Shown here in pieces: positions 8,295 to 17,703 of a DNA stretch of 34,615 nt. The stretch spans positions 1 to 34,615 of the forward strand of contig JAHEAM010000002.1 of assembly GCA_024642765.1 (NCBI GenBank), in the 5' to 3' direction. Positions within the stretch are counted from its first letter, which is position 1, and every line of letters begins with the position of its first letter. The translations under genes and the position numbers were made by a program. The notes below the pieces were generated by a model that saw only the letters and a list, made by a program, of their open reading frames with translations, was not told the DNA's origin and did no database searches. The stretch is from Planctomycetaceae bacterium (lineage in GTDB: Bacteria; Planctomycetota; Planctomycetia; Pirellulales; Pirellulaceae).

Positions 8295-10496
8295 TTATTC
8301 GCAGGGTTCGACTACGATTCGGTTAGCGACTGATTCAATGACAACGATTGGCGTATTGGCTTCGACAACCATGCCGTCCGTCATCACGTCGAGAATCTTG
8401 CCAGCGATTTTTGCTTTGCCAGATGGGATCAGTTTCGTGAGCGCAATACCCTTTCGGCCAACCAAGTTCATTTGTGGGCTTGCTCCGTTTGCGGCGAACT
8501 CGGGAACAGGCGCCGGTGGGTCCAGCATCATTTTTTGAAAGAACGGCAGGCTCCTGCTGTATCGTTTCAGCACATAAATTGCGGCCAAGAAACTACTGGC
8601 CGCCGCCAACACCATCCCGAGAGAAATGGGCAAACGTTTGTAGTCCTCAGCGCTACGCGGCAGCACAAATGTCTGCGTGGCTAAGACCAGGGAAATCACC
8701 ATCATGATCAACCCACCGATCCCGAAAATGCCAAATCCCGGAATCACAAATATCTCGACCACTACAAACAGAGCCCCGATCACAAACAATAAAATTTCGA
8801 ACCATTCCGCATTACCATCGAGATACTGAGACCAGAAAAATAATACTAGGCATGTCGCGCCCAAGAAGCCGGGAACGCTCAGGCCGGGCGATTGCATTTC
8901 AGTGCTGATCAAAAATACTGCGGCCATCAACAGCCAAACTGAAATCATGGGTTGCGCGAGAAACGCAGCAAAGCGATCGAGTAAACGATCGGTTTTCGTG
9001 GGTGTGAGCTGTTCTGGAGAGCTTTCAAGTTGATAAAACGTTTGCAATTCATCAGGGCTATTAATAATTGCCCGAGCCATGCCAGTTTCTTCGGCGGCCT
9101 TGGCATCGAAGCCTGCGCCTATCGCGTCGTCGTTGAGCAACTGCCCGTTGGGGTTGTCGGCCGCGGGTTGTGCGGTCAAGTCAATCATGGCGCGATACCA
9201 ACTCGGTTGACGTTCCTTGTCTTCCGCAATCAATTCTGTTTCGGCGATCGCAGAATCCCTTTCGGATTCGACCAACAAAGGTTGAAAAGGCCCGCCTAAG
9301 ACTGCCGTTTTTTCCATCAAAATATGGTCGCAAGCCAGAGCTACTACGCCTGCGGGACCTGCGACATTGCCGCGTACGAATGCGGTGGTTTGAACCTCGT
9401 CGGAATCAAAATTCGTTAGGTAACGAGCAAGTTTGAGGCAAGCGTTAAGATCGCCTTGGCAATTTTCCATATTGATGATCAGTAGATTCTGCGAGCCTTC
9501 GCTCAGCCGTTGTTCAATCGCTCGGATGCCCCAGTCAACGGTTCGCGCGTCAATGAACTTCGGTAAATCAAACTGAACGGCATGCCATTCTCGATCGCCG
9601 ATTGTTTCGAATTCTAAACGCGAAAGGTCGATCTTCAGTGTCTGGGCCAGATCACTTTTGTCGGCAACCTCACGACAGCGAGGCGAAAGGGCCGCGAGTT
9701 CCTGAATGTTGTAAAGAGCGGTTTGTCCAAAGGCCGAAAGTTCCTTCTTGGCGACAACACGTCCCGTCGCTTCGAATTCTTGCAATTGCTTTGTGTCGAC
9801 CAGAGATTCACCTTCATCCGTAGTAACTCGGAAAACAGTTTCTACAGGATCGATCATCGAATTGAAAATGGCAGGCGGCAGCACGAGTCGTTTTTCAGCA
9901 ACGTTTCGGTAGATATCGATCTCAAGCGGATCACGCGGCGAATCGGAATTAGCGTTTCCAATTTTCATATTGGGTTCGGCCAGGATTTGCTCGGTTGCCA
10001 ACGCGATCAGCACGGCGTTGCCCTCGAGACGAGATGAAGAACCGTCCTTCGCGCCACGCAGCACGGATGCTTTAGGAGCTGGAATGTAGGCAACGAATTT
10101 TAGCCCGATCATTTGTTCGCTGGACAGCAGCCTAGAGATATCCAGGCAACGCGTGAGTTGGCTGCCAAGGCCCGTCTTCCCGCGATCGGTATCGAACTTG
10201 AGCACGACAGTCAGTCGATCTTCTGGCCGAGTCACAGGCGGAGCATTTTTGGCAATTCGCTCCAGTATGCCAGTCACTTGTTTCGAAACGCGATCGTCGA
10301 CGGGAAGCGGAACGCGAACCAAAAAGGCACTCGGAGGTAGTGATTTTTGTTGCCCGACTTCCGGGACTTGTTGCGAGAATGCCCAAGGGGTTTGAATTAG
10401 AAAAATGGCCAGCGTCATGTTCGCCAAAACCCACAGGCAAGAAAAATAGCGTCCACGACTAATCGTTAGGTTTCCAATTTTCGAATCGCCACTCAT
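8295..10496 (-). CDS. Long-form NfeD-family membrane protein with ClpP-like domains lacking a nucleophile
   Basis: A 733-residue protein from the ATG at 10496; an upstream TTG at 10607 would add 37 residues and bury the signal peptide. Order: signal/anchor (about 18-40), a first ClpP/crotonase-like region (about 95-185), a second (about 305-405), five or six membrane helices (about 515-650) and a C-terminal OB-fold NfeD domain (about 675-733, from NLVGRKGIALT). Long NfeD proteins normally have a Ser protease active site of the SAG type. Here the matching segments are LEGNAVLIALA (157-167) and GNVAGPAGVVALACD (376-390), both without serine. An inactive scaffold at the membrane is therefore likely. 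The family is linked to stomatin/flotillin partners, but none is seen here. Confidence 0.82.
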   Translation of the reverse strand: MSGDSKIGNLTISRGRYFSCLWVLANMTLAIFLIQTPWAFSQQVPEVGQQKSLPPSAFLVRVPLPVDDRVSKQVTGILERIAKNAPPVTRPEDRLTVVLKFDTDRGKTGLGSQLTRCLDISRLLSSEQMIGLKFVAYIPAPKASVLRGAKDGSSSRLEGNAVLIALATEQILAEPNMKIGNANSDSPRDPLEIDIYRNVAEKRLVLPPAIFNSMIDPVETVFRVTTDEGESLVDTKQLQEFEATGRVVAKKELSAFGQTALYNIQELAALSPRCREVADKSDLAQTLKIDLSRLEFETIGDREWHAVQFDLPKFIDARTVDWGIRAIEQRLSEGSQNLLIINMENCQGDLNACLKLARYLTNFDSDEVQTTAFVRGNVAGPAGVVALACDHILMEKTAVLGGPFQPLLVESERDSAIAETELIAEDKERQPSWYRAMIDLTAQPAADNPNGQLLNDDAIGAGFDAKAAEETGMARAIINSPDELQTFYQLESSPEQLTPTKTDRLLDRFAAFLAQPMISVWLLMAAVFLISTEMQSPGLSVPGFLGATCLVLFFWSQYLDGNAEWFEILLFVIGALFVVVEIFVIPGFGIFGIGGLIMMVISLVLATQTFVLPRSAEDYKRLPISLGMVLAAASSFLAAIYVLKRYSRSLPFFQKMMLDPPAPVPEFAANGASPQMNLVGRKGIALTKLIPSGKAKIAGKILDVMTDGMVVEANTPIVVIESVANRIVVEPCE

Positions 10497-10829
10497 ATAT
10501 TTGTGATGCCAAAAAGAAAGAGTTACACGACATCCGCCGCTGAGCTTCAACCTAGGATATTCATGGTCCAGAAATCGATCTTGGAGATAAAGCCGCTCTG
10601 TGCCCAAGAATTCCGGACTGAATCATAACCACTTGTCCATTATAGCCAAATTGGCAACGAAACAATGTTTTCCGCAAACCATCGGTTTGTGTCGCGAGTG
10701 GACGGCAGAAATGCGGGCTAGTCAATTGCGAGGTTGGCTGTCAAACTTGTCAATTCAAGTAACCCACAGGTTGAATTCCATCAACCGTAACCATTTTTTG
10801 GCTTAAGCCAATTTCAGGCATCAAGTTCC

Positions 10830-12605
10830 ATGAGATCGTCGCGAGTCTTTCGAAAATTTGTTTTGGTTTACTTGTTGCTACATACTCTGGCCGCATTGAC
10901 TTTTTTGGCCATTGCATCGAATTGGATTTCGAGTGAATTACAGCGCCAGAGCTTTCGACGTATGGAGTCTATTGCTCGCGTGGTCCGCTACCAAATGAAT
11001 TCCGCGAACATCGTCATTGACGACCCTCGGGCACGAGAGGAAATCATCACCTTAGGATTGAAGACGGGACTTCGGTTCACGTTGGTTGCTCCAGACGGTC
11101 GTGTGGTTGCGGATTCAATGCAACCCGAGCAGCCATTTGAAAATCACGGTTCGCGCCCGGAAATATTGGATGCAAAACGCAACGGAATCGGAACTGCCTA
11201 TCGATTGAGCGCGTCGGTCAATCGGCCTCTGGACTATTTGGCGATTCGCTATACCGAAGACGACGACGAGCAAGCGGGCTTTATTCGAATAGCTCAGGAT
11301 CGGGGCGACGTCTTGCGATTGCAGACAGGCGTGCTGCGGTATCTTTGGATATCGGGATTTATCCTCGCGGTGTTGTCGGCGTTCTTTATGTGGCGATTTA
11401 TTCAGCGCGAGGCTGAACCGCTTGAGGCCTTCTCGCATGCCGCTCGCAAGATTGCGTTAGGGCAATATGATTCGGTGCCATCAGTACTTAATCGCAATGA
11501 CGAATGGCGGACACTTTCGGATGCTTTCCGGCAGATGCTCAGCGAACTTTCGTCGCGTGAGGCGAATTTGCGCGATAACTCGAGTCGAATACAAGCGGTT
11601 TTGACGAGCATGATCGAGGGCGTTGTTGCGATCGATGCAAGTGGCAACGTGATTTTGGCGAACGACGCGGCCTGCGAGATGTTACAAGTCGATCAAACGC
11701 GACTGGTCCATGGCAAGTTGTTAGAAGTTGTTCGCATCCCCGCACTCCAACGCGCTGTCGAAGAAACGCAATTGCGGCGCATGTACAGTCGCGTCGAATT
11801 TCAAACACTCGTTGAACCAAGACGAATTATTGCCGCGCGGGTGTCTGTAATGGCAGGTGGAATCCACCCGGGGGTTGCCATCGTTCTGCATGATGTGACC
11901 GAAATTCGCCGACTGGAATCGATGCGCAAAGATTTTGTTGCCAATGTTTCTCATGAATTGAAGACTCCATTGGCTGCCATCAAAGCTTACGCGGAAACAT
12001 TGCGGATGGGCGCTATGAACGACCCTGCCAAATGCGATCATTTTTTGGCACAAATTGAATCGCATGCAGATCTTTTGACCCAACAAGTCCAAGACTTGCT
12101 GACGTTGGCAAAAGTGGAATCCGATCAGACTCAATTCGATATCAAGCCCGAGAAATTCGAACCCATTTGTCGCGCCTGTGTTGACAGCTTTCTCGATTTG
12201 GCGGCGAACAAGTCCATTCGCTTGGAGTACACGCCGTTATCTGAAAACCTGATGGGGCGCGTCGACAAGAACGAATTGCTAACGATCTTGAACAACTTGG
12301 TGAGTAATTCGATTCGTTACACGCCAGAAAATGGACAAGTCATTTTGACGTCTTATGCGGAGTCGCGATCAGCAGTGATCGAAGTAACGGACACGGGCAT
12401 TGGAATTGCGCCCGAACACCAACCCAGGATTTTCGAGCGATTTTATCGTGTCGATGGCGCGCGGACACGAGATTTGGGTGGTACCGGCCTCGGGCTTTCG
12501 ATCGTCAAGCACTTGACACAGCGAATGGGCGGCAGCGTTCATCTAACTAGCACGATGGGCAAAGGAAGTAAGTTCAAGATAAAGCTGCCAATTGCCAACA
12601 ATTGA
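10830..12605 (+). CDS. phoR: Phosphate-regulon sensor histidine kinase PhoR
   Basis: A sensor kinase of 591 residues. It has TM1 (about 10-31), an extracytoplasmic domain (about 32-168), TM2 (about 170-190), a HAMP region, a PAS domain (about 252-360), a HisKA domain with phospho-acceptor H375 in VSHELKTPL, and an HATPase domain with N-box NNLVSNSIRYTPENG, VTDTGIGIAPEH and GGTGLGLSI. This matches PhoR of the type with a large periplasmic sensor (Bacillus/cyanobacterial style) rather than the short E. coli form. It is the first gene of a same-strand block ending in phoB. By family knowledge it phosphorylates PhoB at low phosphate and is held off by PhoU and PstSCAB. A gap of 180 bp before pstS suggests pstS has its own promoter. 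Confidence 0.88.
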   Translation: MRSSRVFRKFVLVYLLLHTLAALTFLAIASNWISSELQRQSFRRMESIARVVRYQMNSANIVIDDPRAREEIITLGLKTGLRFTLVAPDGRVVADSMQPEQPFENHGSRPEILDAKRNGIGTAYRLSASVNRPLDYLAIRYTEDDDEQAGFIRIAQDRGDVLRLQTGVLRYLWISGFILAVLSAFFMWRFIQREAEPLEAFSHAARKIALGQYDSVPSVLNRNDEWRTLSDAFRQMLSELSSREANLRDNSSRIQAVLTSMIEGVVAIDASGNVILANDAACEMLQVDQTRLVHGKLLEVVRIPALQRAVEETQLRRMYSRVEFQTLVEPRRIIAARVSVMAGGIHPGVAIVLHDVTEIRRLESMRKDFVANVSHELKTPLAAIKAYAETLRMGAMNDPAKCDHFLAQIESHADLLTQQVQDLLTLAKVESDQTQFDIKPEKFEPICRACVDSFLDLAANKSIRLEYTPLSENLMGRVDKNELLTILNNLVSNSIRYTPENGQVILTSYAESRSAVIEVTDTGIGIAPEHQPRIFERFYRVDGARTRDLGGTGLGLSIVKHLTQRMGGSVHLTSTMGKGSKFKIKLPIANN

Positions 12606-12700
12606 GGCCAATTACGCGTTTTAAATAGAAAAAACGGCTGAAATCTTTCGGAAACTGCGTCAAAGTTGCCGAGTGCACATGAGGCCAAACATTAGCCATT

Positions 12701-12732
12701 TCTTAACGAAATCTTAACAATTCGTGGTTAAC
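12701..12732 (+). promoter_or_regulatory. Candidate Pho box (PhoB/PhoP operator) upstream of pstS
   Basis: TCTTAAC occurs at 12701-12707 and again at 12712-12718, an exact direct repeat with an 11-bp period. A third GTTAAC is at 12727-12732, 3 bp out of register. An 11-bp period with TTAAC-type half-sites is the known arrangement for PhoB/PhoP-type winged-helix regulators and resembles the Bacillus PhoP box (TTAACA, 5-bp spacer) more than the E. coli CTGTCAT box. It lies 54-85 bp before the pstS ATG. Confidence 0.6.
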
Positions 12733-12785
12733 TTTGAGCCCAGATTTAGGTGAGCACAATCTCAGGTAAACCCCAAAGGATACGG

Positions 12786-13904
12786 ATGTTACGAAACGAA
12801 TGCAAACTTTTGGCAAGTCAACGATTTCTGCAAACCAAGCGCTTAGCAGGGTTGGCGTTTTTGAGTGCTGTTTTGTTGTTTGCCAGTTGCGACTCAACAA
12901 AAAAAGACGGCTCAACCGGCGGTAAAACGGCTGGCGACGCGACCACGGAAGTGAACAATACGTTAAGTGGGACGATCAAAATCGAGGGCTCCAGCACGGT
13001 CGGCCCGATTTCATCCAAAGCTCGCGAAGAGTTCAACAAGAAATTTCCGAAAGTCAACATCAGTGTTGGCGAACAAGGTACTTCCAACGGCTTCAGCAGT
13101 TTTGGAAAGAAAGAAACGGACATTTCGGATGCATCTCGCCCGATTAAGGACAAAGAACTCGCTGCCTGCAACGAAGCGGGGATTGAATTCTATGAGATGC
13201 CAATCGCCTATGATGGCTTGACCTTTGTCGTCAACAAAGAAAACGATTTTTGCAAAGAACTGACGATCGACCAGTTGATCGCCATTTTCCGCCAAGACAC
13301 AGCTGCGAAAACGTGGAAAGACGTTCACCCCGATTGGCCAGACGAAAAAATTGCTCTTTTTATTCCCGGTATCCAATCGGGCACGCATGATTATTGTGTC
13401 GAAGTCCTCGGCAAAAAAGACAATCAAGGCCTTCGTGCCGACGCGACCCAAAGTGAAGATGACAAGACTCTTGTGACGGGCGTGAAAGGCGACAAATATG
13501 CGATCGGCTTCTTTGGCTACTCTTACTACGAAGCATCCAAAGACGAATTGAATGCCGTGGCCATCGTGAACACAAGTGGCGTCGCAGTGCCACCCAGCGT
13601 GAGTGCGATCGAAGACGGAACCTACGAACCATTTAGCCGACCGTTGTTTATTTACGTCAACAAAGATTCCTTTCAAAGAGCGGAAGTCGAAGAATTCGTT
13701 TCCTTCTATCTTGACAACATTGTCGATATTGTCAAAGCATCTGACTACGTTCCCTTGCCACAAAAAATGTACGACCTCGTGCGTAAGACTTTGGACGACG
13801 ATCAGGTTGGAACGCATTATTACGACGCGACCGGGAAGAAGAATGAAGGTAGTCTGGACCAAATTTTTAGCGGTCCCGCAGTTTCAAAACCAAAGGCTGA
13901 ATAG
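12786..13904 (+). CDS. pstS: Phosphate ABC transporter, substrate-binding lipoprotein PstS
   Basis: Binds inorganic phosphate outside the inner membrane and delivers it to PstCA. The ATG at 12786 is chosen because AAAGGA at 12775-12780 is well placed and the product then has a normal export signal; an earlier in-frame start at 12750 would not. The protein is 372 residues with a lipoprotein-type signal ending LLFASC (C35 as probable lipid anchor) and a Ser/Thr/Gly-rich linker. The phosphate-binding motif IKIEGSSTVGPI follows, then GEQGTSNGFSSF, ISDASRPI and IPGIQSGTHDYCVE. YAIGFFGYSYY and a late FSRPLFIYVN are typical of PstS. It heads the pst operon, with pstC 8 bp downstream. Confidence 0.93.
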   Translation: MLRNECKLLASQRFLQTKRLAGLAFLSAVLLFASCDSTKKDGSTGGKTAGDATTEVNNTLSGTIKIEGSSTVGPISSKAREEFNKKFPKVNISVGEQGTSNGFSSFGKKETDISDASRPIKDKELAACNEAGIEFYEMPIAYDGLTFVVNKENDFCKELTIDQLIAIFRQDTAAKTWKDVHPDWPDEKIALFIPGIQSGTHDYCVEVLGKKDNQGLRADATQSEDDKTLVTGVKGDKYAIGFFGYSYYEASKDELNAVAIVNTSGVAVPPSVSAIEDGTYEPFSRPLFIYVNKDSFQRAEVEEFVSFYLDNIVDIVKASDYVPLPQKMYDLVRKTLDDDQVGTHYYDATGKKNEGSLDQIFSGPAVSKPKAE

Positions 13905-13912
13905 TTAGTCCA

Positions 13913-14881
13913 ATGGCTGAAGCACAACTCAAAAAAGCCTATGACGGCCAGTGGATTCCCAGCTATCGGCTTAAATCCGCGGTTGCCAGTCAACGTTGGC
14001 AGGGTTTTGTCGTGGCAATGTTGATTGTCTGTTCGACGATCACATTGGCCACGACAGTTGGCATCATCGTAATGCTTGTGACAAATTCGATTGGGTTCTT
14101 CTCAAGCGATAAAGTCGAATTGAGCAAGTTCTTGACGGATACGCAATGGACGTTGGGCCAATCCCAAGGCGAAATCCACTATGGCATTTTGCCATTACTC
14201 TCGGGTACGTTTCGAATCACGGCGATCGCCATGTTGATTGCGATACCTTTTGGATTGATCACAGCGGTTTATTTGAGTGAATATGCGTCGCGGCGAACGC
14301 GTTCGATTCTTAAGCCTGCTCTTGAAATTCTTGCGGGTGTGCCGACGGTGGTGCTTGGCTACGTGGCGATTGTTTTCATAACGCCCTATTTCTTACAGTC
14401 ATTAGACGATGGCTTTAAGGCTTTTAATGCAGCATCTGCTGGAATTGCAGTGGGTGTTCTGTGTCTGCCGCTTGTCACGTCCTTGGCGGAAGATGCACTC
14501 CAGGCGGTGCCCAAGACACTGCGCGAAGGTGCGCTCGGTTTAGGGTCAACAAAATTTGAGACCACGATGAAAGTCGTGTTGCCGGCGGCGCTTTCGGGTA
14601 TCGTTTCCGCTTTTCTTTTGGCATTGGCTCGTGCGATTGGTGAAACGATGGTCGTGGCTCTTGCTGCTGGGAGTTCGCCGACATTTTCACTCGACCCAAG
14701 ATTGCAGTCTCAAACGATGACCGGTTACATCGTCAACACGTTTCAAAGTGACACGGTGGTGCCCGGTTCGATTGCCTATCATTCGGTCTATGCAGTTGCG
14801 GTCGTGCTGTTTTTGATCACGCTAATGCTCACACTTTTGGGGCAATGGGTGCGGCGGCGTTATCAAGAAGTTTACCAATAG
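13913..14881 (+). CDS. pstC: Phosphate ABC transporter permease PstC
   Basis: Inner-membrane permease subunit that pairs with PstA for phosphate import. The 322 residues include an N-terminal cytoplasmic stretch, TM1 (about 30-55), a periplasmic loop, and five further helices. The permease loop is clear: DALQAVPKTLREGALGLGSTKFET, of which EGALGLGS is the EAA-type contact with PstB. ARAIGETMVVALAAG is the conserved helix that follows. Length and motifs are normal for PstC (GETM as opposed to GEAAP in PstA). pstS ends 8 bp upstream and pstA starts 12 bp downstream. No Shine-Dalgarno is evident, consistent with coupled translation in the operon. Confidence 0.93.
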   Translation: MAEAQLKKAYDGQWIPSYRLKSAVASQRWQGFVVAMLIVCSTITLATTVGIIVMLVTNSIGFFSSDKVELSKFLTDTQWTLGQSQGEIHYGILPLLSGTFRITAIAMLIAIPFGLITAVYLSEYASRRTRSILKPALEILAGVPTVVLGYVAIVFITPYFLQSLDDGFKAFNAASAGIAVGVLCLPLVTSLAEDALQAVPKTLREGALGLGSTKFETTMKVVLPAALSGIVSAFLLALARAIGETMVVALAAGSSPTFSLDPRLQSQTMTGYIVNTFQSDTVVPGSIAYHSVYAVAVVLFLITLMLTLLGQWVRRRYQEVYQ

Positions 14882-14893
14882 GACCTGTTCCCA

Positions 14894-16087
14894 ATGCAAG
14901 ACCATGTCCAAACGAAACGCGATCGCAGTCGTCGCTGGTTCGATAGTGGTTTTTCCATCACTTGCCTGTTGATCGCAAGCTTGGTGGTTGTCATTCTCGT
15001 CTGTTTGATTAGCGGTATCCTTTGGCAAGGTGCTCCTTGGTTGCGTCCTTCTTTCTTGTGGAATGCTCATCACGAAAACCAGCCAAATGAGAGCGGTATC
15101 GGGCAGGCCATTATCGGCTCCGGAATGGTGTGCTTGATTTGTGGAATGTTCGCACTACCCATCGGGATTGGGACGGCAATATTTTTGGAAGAGTTCCGAC
15201 CGCGAAATCGCTGGCTCAAATGGTTCCACAATCTGGTGCAACTCAACATTTCGAACTTGGCGGGAGTTCCGTCAATCGTCTATGGCATCTTAGGGGTGAC
15301 CGCGTTCGTTTACATGTTCGGTGTTTTTGGAAAAATTCAGACCGACCGACCATCGGATTACGAAATCGGCATCCACTACATGTATCAAATCAAAACGATC
15401 GGCGGCGATTACGTCACGTTTCCGTGCGAAGACAAATTCCAAACATTGTACTCTGTCGACAGACCCTTGATGGTGACAAACGCAAAAGGCGAGACGTTCG
15501 AGCTCAATGTTTTGCCGAAGGGGGCGAGTCGCCCATCAGACGATGGTCTTCGCTCACGATCGGTCTTCGCAGGCAAAAATGCGTCGATCACGTCGCAAAA
15601 AGAATTCTATCATATGCAATTACCTTTTCATAAAAGTGCATTGGCGGCTGGTTTGACATTGGCGCTTGTGATTTTGCCGATTGTAATCATTGCCAGCCAA
15701 GAGGCGTTACGGGCCGTTCCCAATTCGTTGCGAGAGGCGGCGTTTGGAATGGGTGCAACGCGATGGCAAGTGGTTCGGGGAACGGTGATTCCGTCGGCGA
15801 CTCCCGGAATCATGACGGGCGCGATTTTGGCGATGAGCCGGGCGATTGGGGAAGCCGCTCCTGTTTTGGCGGTAATGGGTGGGGTCTTGAGTTCCACGCT
15901 GGGATTGACGAACTTGATGGATTCTACGCCGACGTTGCCGGTTACAATTTATCGTTGGGCCCAAGACGATAATCGAGCCTTCGAGGGGCTTTCGGCAGCC
16001 GCAATCATCGTGTTGCTGTTGTTTTTGCTAGTTATGAATTCTGCCGCTGTATTGATTAGATACCGAGCCGAGAAAAACAAAGGCTAG
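14894..16087 (+). CDS. pstA: Phosphate ABC transporter permease PstA with large loop insertion
   Basis: Second permease subunit of the phosphate importer. The protein is 397 residues against about 290-300 in typical PstA. Helices: about 21-45, 72-98, 119-146, 247-268, 304-330 and 365-388. The excess is a hydrophilic block at about 147-243 between the third and fourth helices, predicted on the outer face. It starts GKIQTDRPSDYEIGI and ends KEFYHMQLPFHK. The core motifs are intact: NLAGVPSIVYGILG, ALRAVPNSLREAAFGMGATRW (the PstB-contact loop) and SRAIGEAAPVLAVMG. Transport is therefore probably unaffected. The inserted domain may touch PstS or sense something. pstB begins 3 bp after the stop. 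Confidence 0.92.
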   Translation: MQDHVQTKRDRSRRWFDSGFSITCLLIASLVVVILVCLISGILWQGAPWLRPSFLWNAHHENQPNESGIGQAIIGSGMVCLICGMFALPIGIGTAIFLEEFRPRNRWLKWFHNLVQLNISNLAGVPSIVYGILGVTAFVYMFGVFGKIQTDRPSDYEIGIHYMYQIKTIGGDYVTFPCEDKFQTLYSVDRPLMVTNAKGETFELNVLPKGASRPSDDGLRSRSVFAGKNASITSQKEFYHMQLPFHKSALAAGLTLALVILPIVIIASQEALRAVPNSLREAAFGMGATRWQVVRGTVIPSATPGIMTGAILAMSRAIGEAAPVLAVMGGVLSSTLGLTNLMDSTPTLPVTIYRWAQDDNRAFEGLSAAAIIVLLLFLLVMNSAAVLIRYRAEKNKG

Positions 16088-16090
16088 AAA

Positions 16091-16996
16091 ATGTCAACAA
16101 TCGAATCCGCAGGTTCGCCTGTGTCACGAGTGAGAAAAATTATGCCTTCACGTAACATCGCGGACGAACCAAATGCTCATGCACCAATGGGTGTCGAAGG
16201 CGCAGCGGGTCGAGGTCCCGAAAAAATGAATGACGAAGGCCTTCAGCCCGCGATTGAAATCGAAAACTTTGACGCCTTCTATGGCGATTATCAAGCCTTG
16301 CATCGAGTGACATTGCGGATTCCCGAGCGACGGGTCACAGCCTTCATTGGACCAAGCGGTTGCGGCAAGAGTACCTTGCTACGTTGGATTAATCGCATGA
16401 ACGATGTCGTCGCGACGGCTCGAGCCGAAGGTAAGCTCCGGGTCGGTGATATCGATGTGCTTTCGCGTTCGACCAATGTCGTCGACCTTCGTCGCAACGT
16501 CGGGATTGTTTTCCAAAAGCCGACGCCGTTCCCGAAATCTATTTACGACAACGTGGCCTATGGGCCTCGGTTGCATTTCAAAATCAATGCGGCGGAACTG
16601 GATAACTTGGTTGAGTGGTCGCTGAAGAAAGCAGCCTTGTGGGATGAGGTCAAAAATCGATTGCACCAATCAGCACATGGTCTATCCGGTGGGCAACAAC
16701 AACGGTTGTGCATCGCTCGGGCGATCGCAGTTGGCCCGAAAATTCTCTTGATGGACGAGCCGTGTTCCGCTTTGGACCCTGCGTCGACAGCGCGCGTTGA
16801 GGATTTGATCTTTGAATTGCGTGAGCAATTTACAATTGTGATTGTCACACACAACATGCATCAGGCAGCCCGAGTAAGCGATCGAACGGCGTTCTTTTAC
16901 CAAGGCCACATTGTGGAAGAAGGGGTTACAGACCAAGTCTTCACCAAGCCCAAACAGAAACAGACGGAAGATTACGTCACTGGAAAGTTCGGTTAG
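16091..16996 (+). CDS. pstB: Phosphate ABC transporter ATP-binding protein PstB
   Basis: ATPase that drives phosphate import through PstCA. The 301 residues include a tail of about 50 residues before the normal start of the domain. Walker A is GPSGCGKST (87-95), the Q-loop lies in [19 protein letters not shown], the signature is LSGGQQQR, Walker B is [12 protein letters not shown], and the H-loop is VTHN. QKPTPFP is diagnostic for PstB among ABC proteins. The start at 16091 is 3 bp after pstA. ATGs at 16142 and 16226 are also possible; the last gives a protein of standard length and has a GAGG about 10 nt upstream, so the tail may not be translated. Confidence 0.93.
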   Translation: MSTIESAGSPVSRVRKIMPSRNIADEPNAHAPMGVEGAAGRGPEKMNDEGLQPAIEIENFDAFYGDYQALHRVTLRIPERRVTAFIGPSGCGKSTLLRWINRMNDVVATARAEGKLRVGDIDVLSRSTNVVDLRRNVGIVFQKPTPFPKSIYDNVAYGPRLHFKINAAELDNLVEWSLKKAALWDEVKNRLHQSAHGLSGGQQQRLCIARAIAVGPKILLMDEPCSALDPASTARVEDLIFELREQFTIVIVTHNMHQAARVSDRTAFFYQGHIVEEGVTDQVFTKPKQKQTEDYVTGKFG

Positions 16997-16998
16997 AT

Positions 16999-17703
16999 AT
17001 GTCCAAACATTTTGAGCGAGAAATTGACAAGCTTTATGCACAACTGCGTGCATTGTTTGGCAACGTAGAACAAATGATCGACCTGGCAACTCGGGCCGTG
17101 TACGAACGTAAGTCTGATCATATTGAAACGGTAATCGATACAGACTTTATTATCAACGATATGGAAGTCTCCATCGAAGAAGACTGCCTCAAGATCTTGG
17201 CATTGCACCAGCCAGTCGCACTTGATTTGCGACGCCTGACGACGATCATGAAAATCAACGTCGATTTGGAGCGGATGGCCGACCTGGCTTGCAATATCGC
17301 CGAACGCGCTCGTGATTTGAACGCCTATCCCGCGTTTCCGGTTCCAGCCCGCATGCCGGGGATGGCGCAGCAGTCGGCGAGCATGGTGCGAATGGCGATT
17401 GACGCTTTTATCACATCGGATTCTTACTTAGCCAAGAAAGTAATCCAGTGCGATGAATCGGTCGATGCTGACAACCAATACATAATCAATGAACTTCGTG
17501 AGTTGATGAAGTCGAATCCCAGCATGATCGAGCCCGCGCTGCATTGCTTTTCTGCGTCGCGACACATCGAACGCTTGGCGGATCACGCGGAGAATATTGC
17601 CGAAGACGTTGTTTATTTTGTCGACGGCGACATTGTGAGGCATAAGCACGGCCAGTTTTCTTCATTCAATGATGATCGCGCGGGTAACAATGCCAAAGGC
17701 TAA
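16999..17703 (+). CDS. phoU: Phosphate signalling complex protein PhoU
   Basis: A peripheral regulator that connects the Pst transporter to PhoR and restrains the Pho response when phosphate is plentiful. The 234 residues form two PhoU repeats, each a three-helix unit with the metal-binding E/D-x-x-x-D pattern: VDLERMADLACNIAERARDL in the first and RHIERLADHAENIAEDVVYF in the second. Length is normal. It starts 2 bp after pstB and its 3' end overlaps phoB by 14 bp, so it is firmly part of the operon. Confidence 0.93.
   Translation: MSKHFEREIDKLYAQLRALFGNVEQMIDLATRAVYERKSDHIETVIDTDFIINDMEVSIEEDCLKILALHQPVALDLRRLTTIMKINVDLERMADLACNIAERARDLNAYPAFPVPARMPGMAQQSASMVRMAIDAFITSDSYLAKKVIQCDESVDADNQYIINELRELMKSNPSMIEPALHCFSASRHIERLADHAENIAEDVVYFVDGDIVRHKHGQFSSFNDDRAGNNAKG

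Noticed and set aside
10736-10755. CTGTCAAACTTGTCA before phoR as an E. coli-type Pho box
   Set aside because: The half-sites are about 9 bp apart instead of 11 and match poorly, so this is not a credible operator.
13011-13862. Long minus-strand open frame (283 codons) opposite pstS
   Set aside because: It is wholly covered by pstS, whose motifs are unmistakable. The antisense product has no signal, motif or plausible composition; it is a by-product of pstS codon use.
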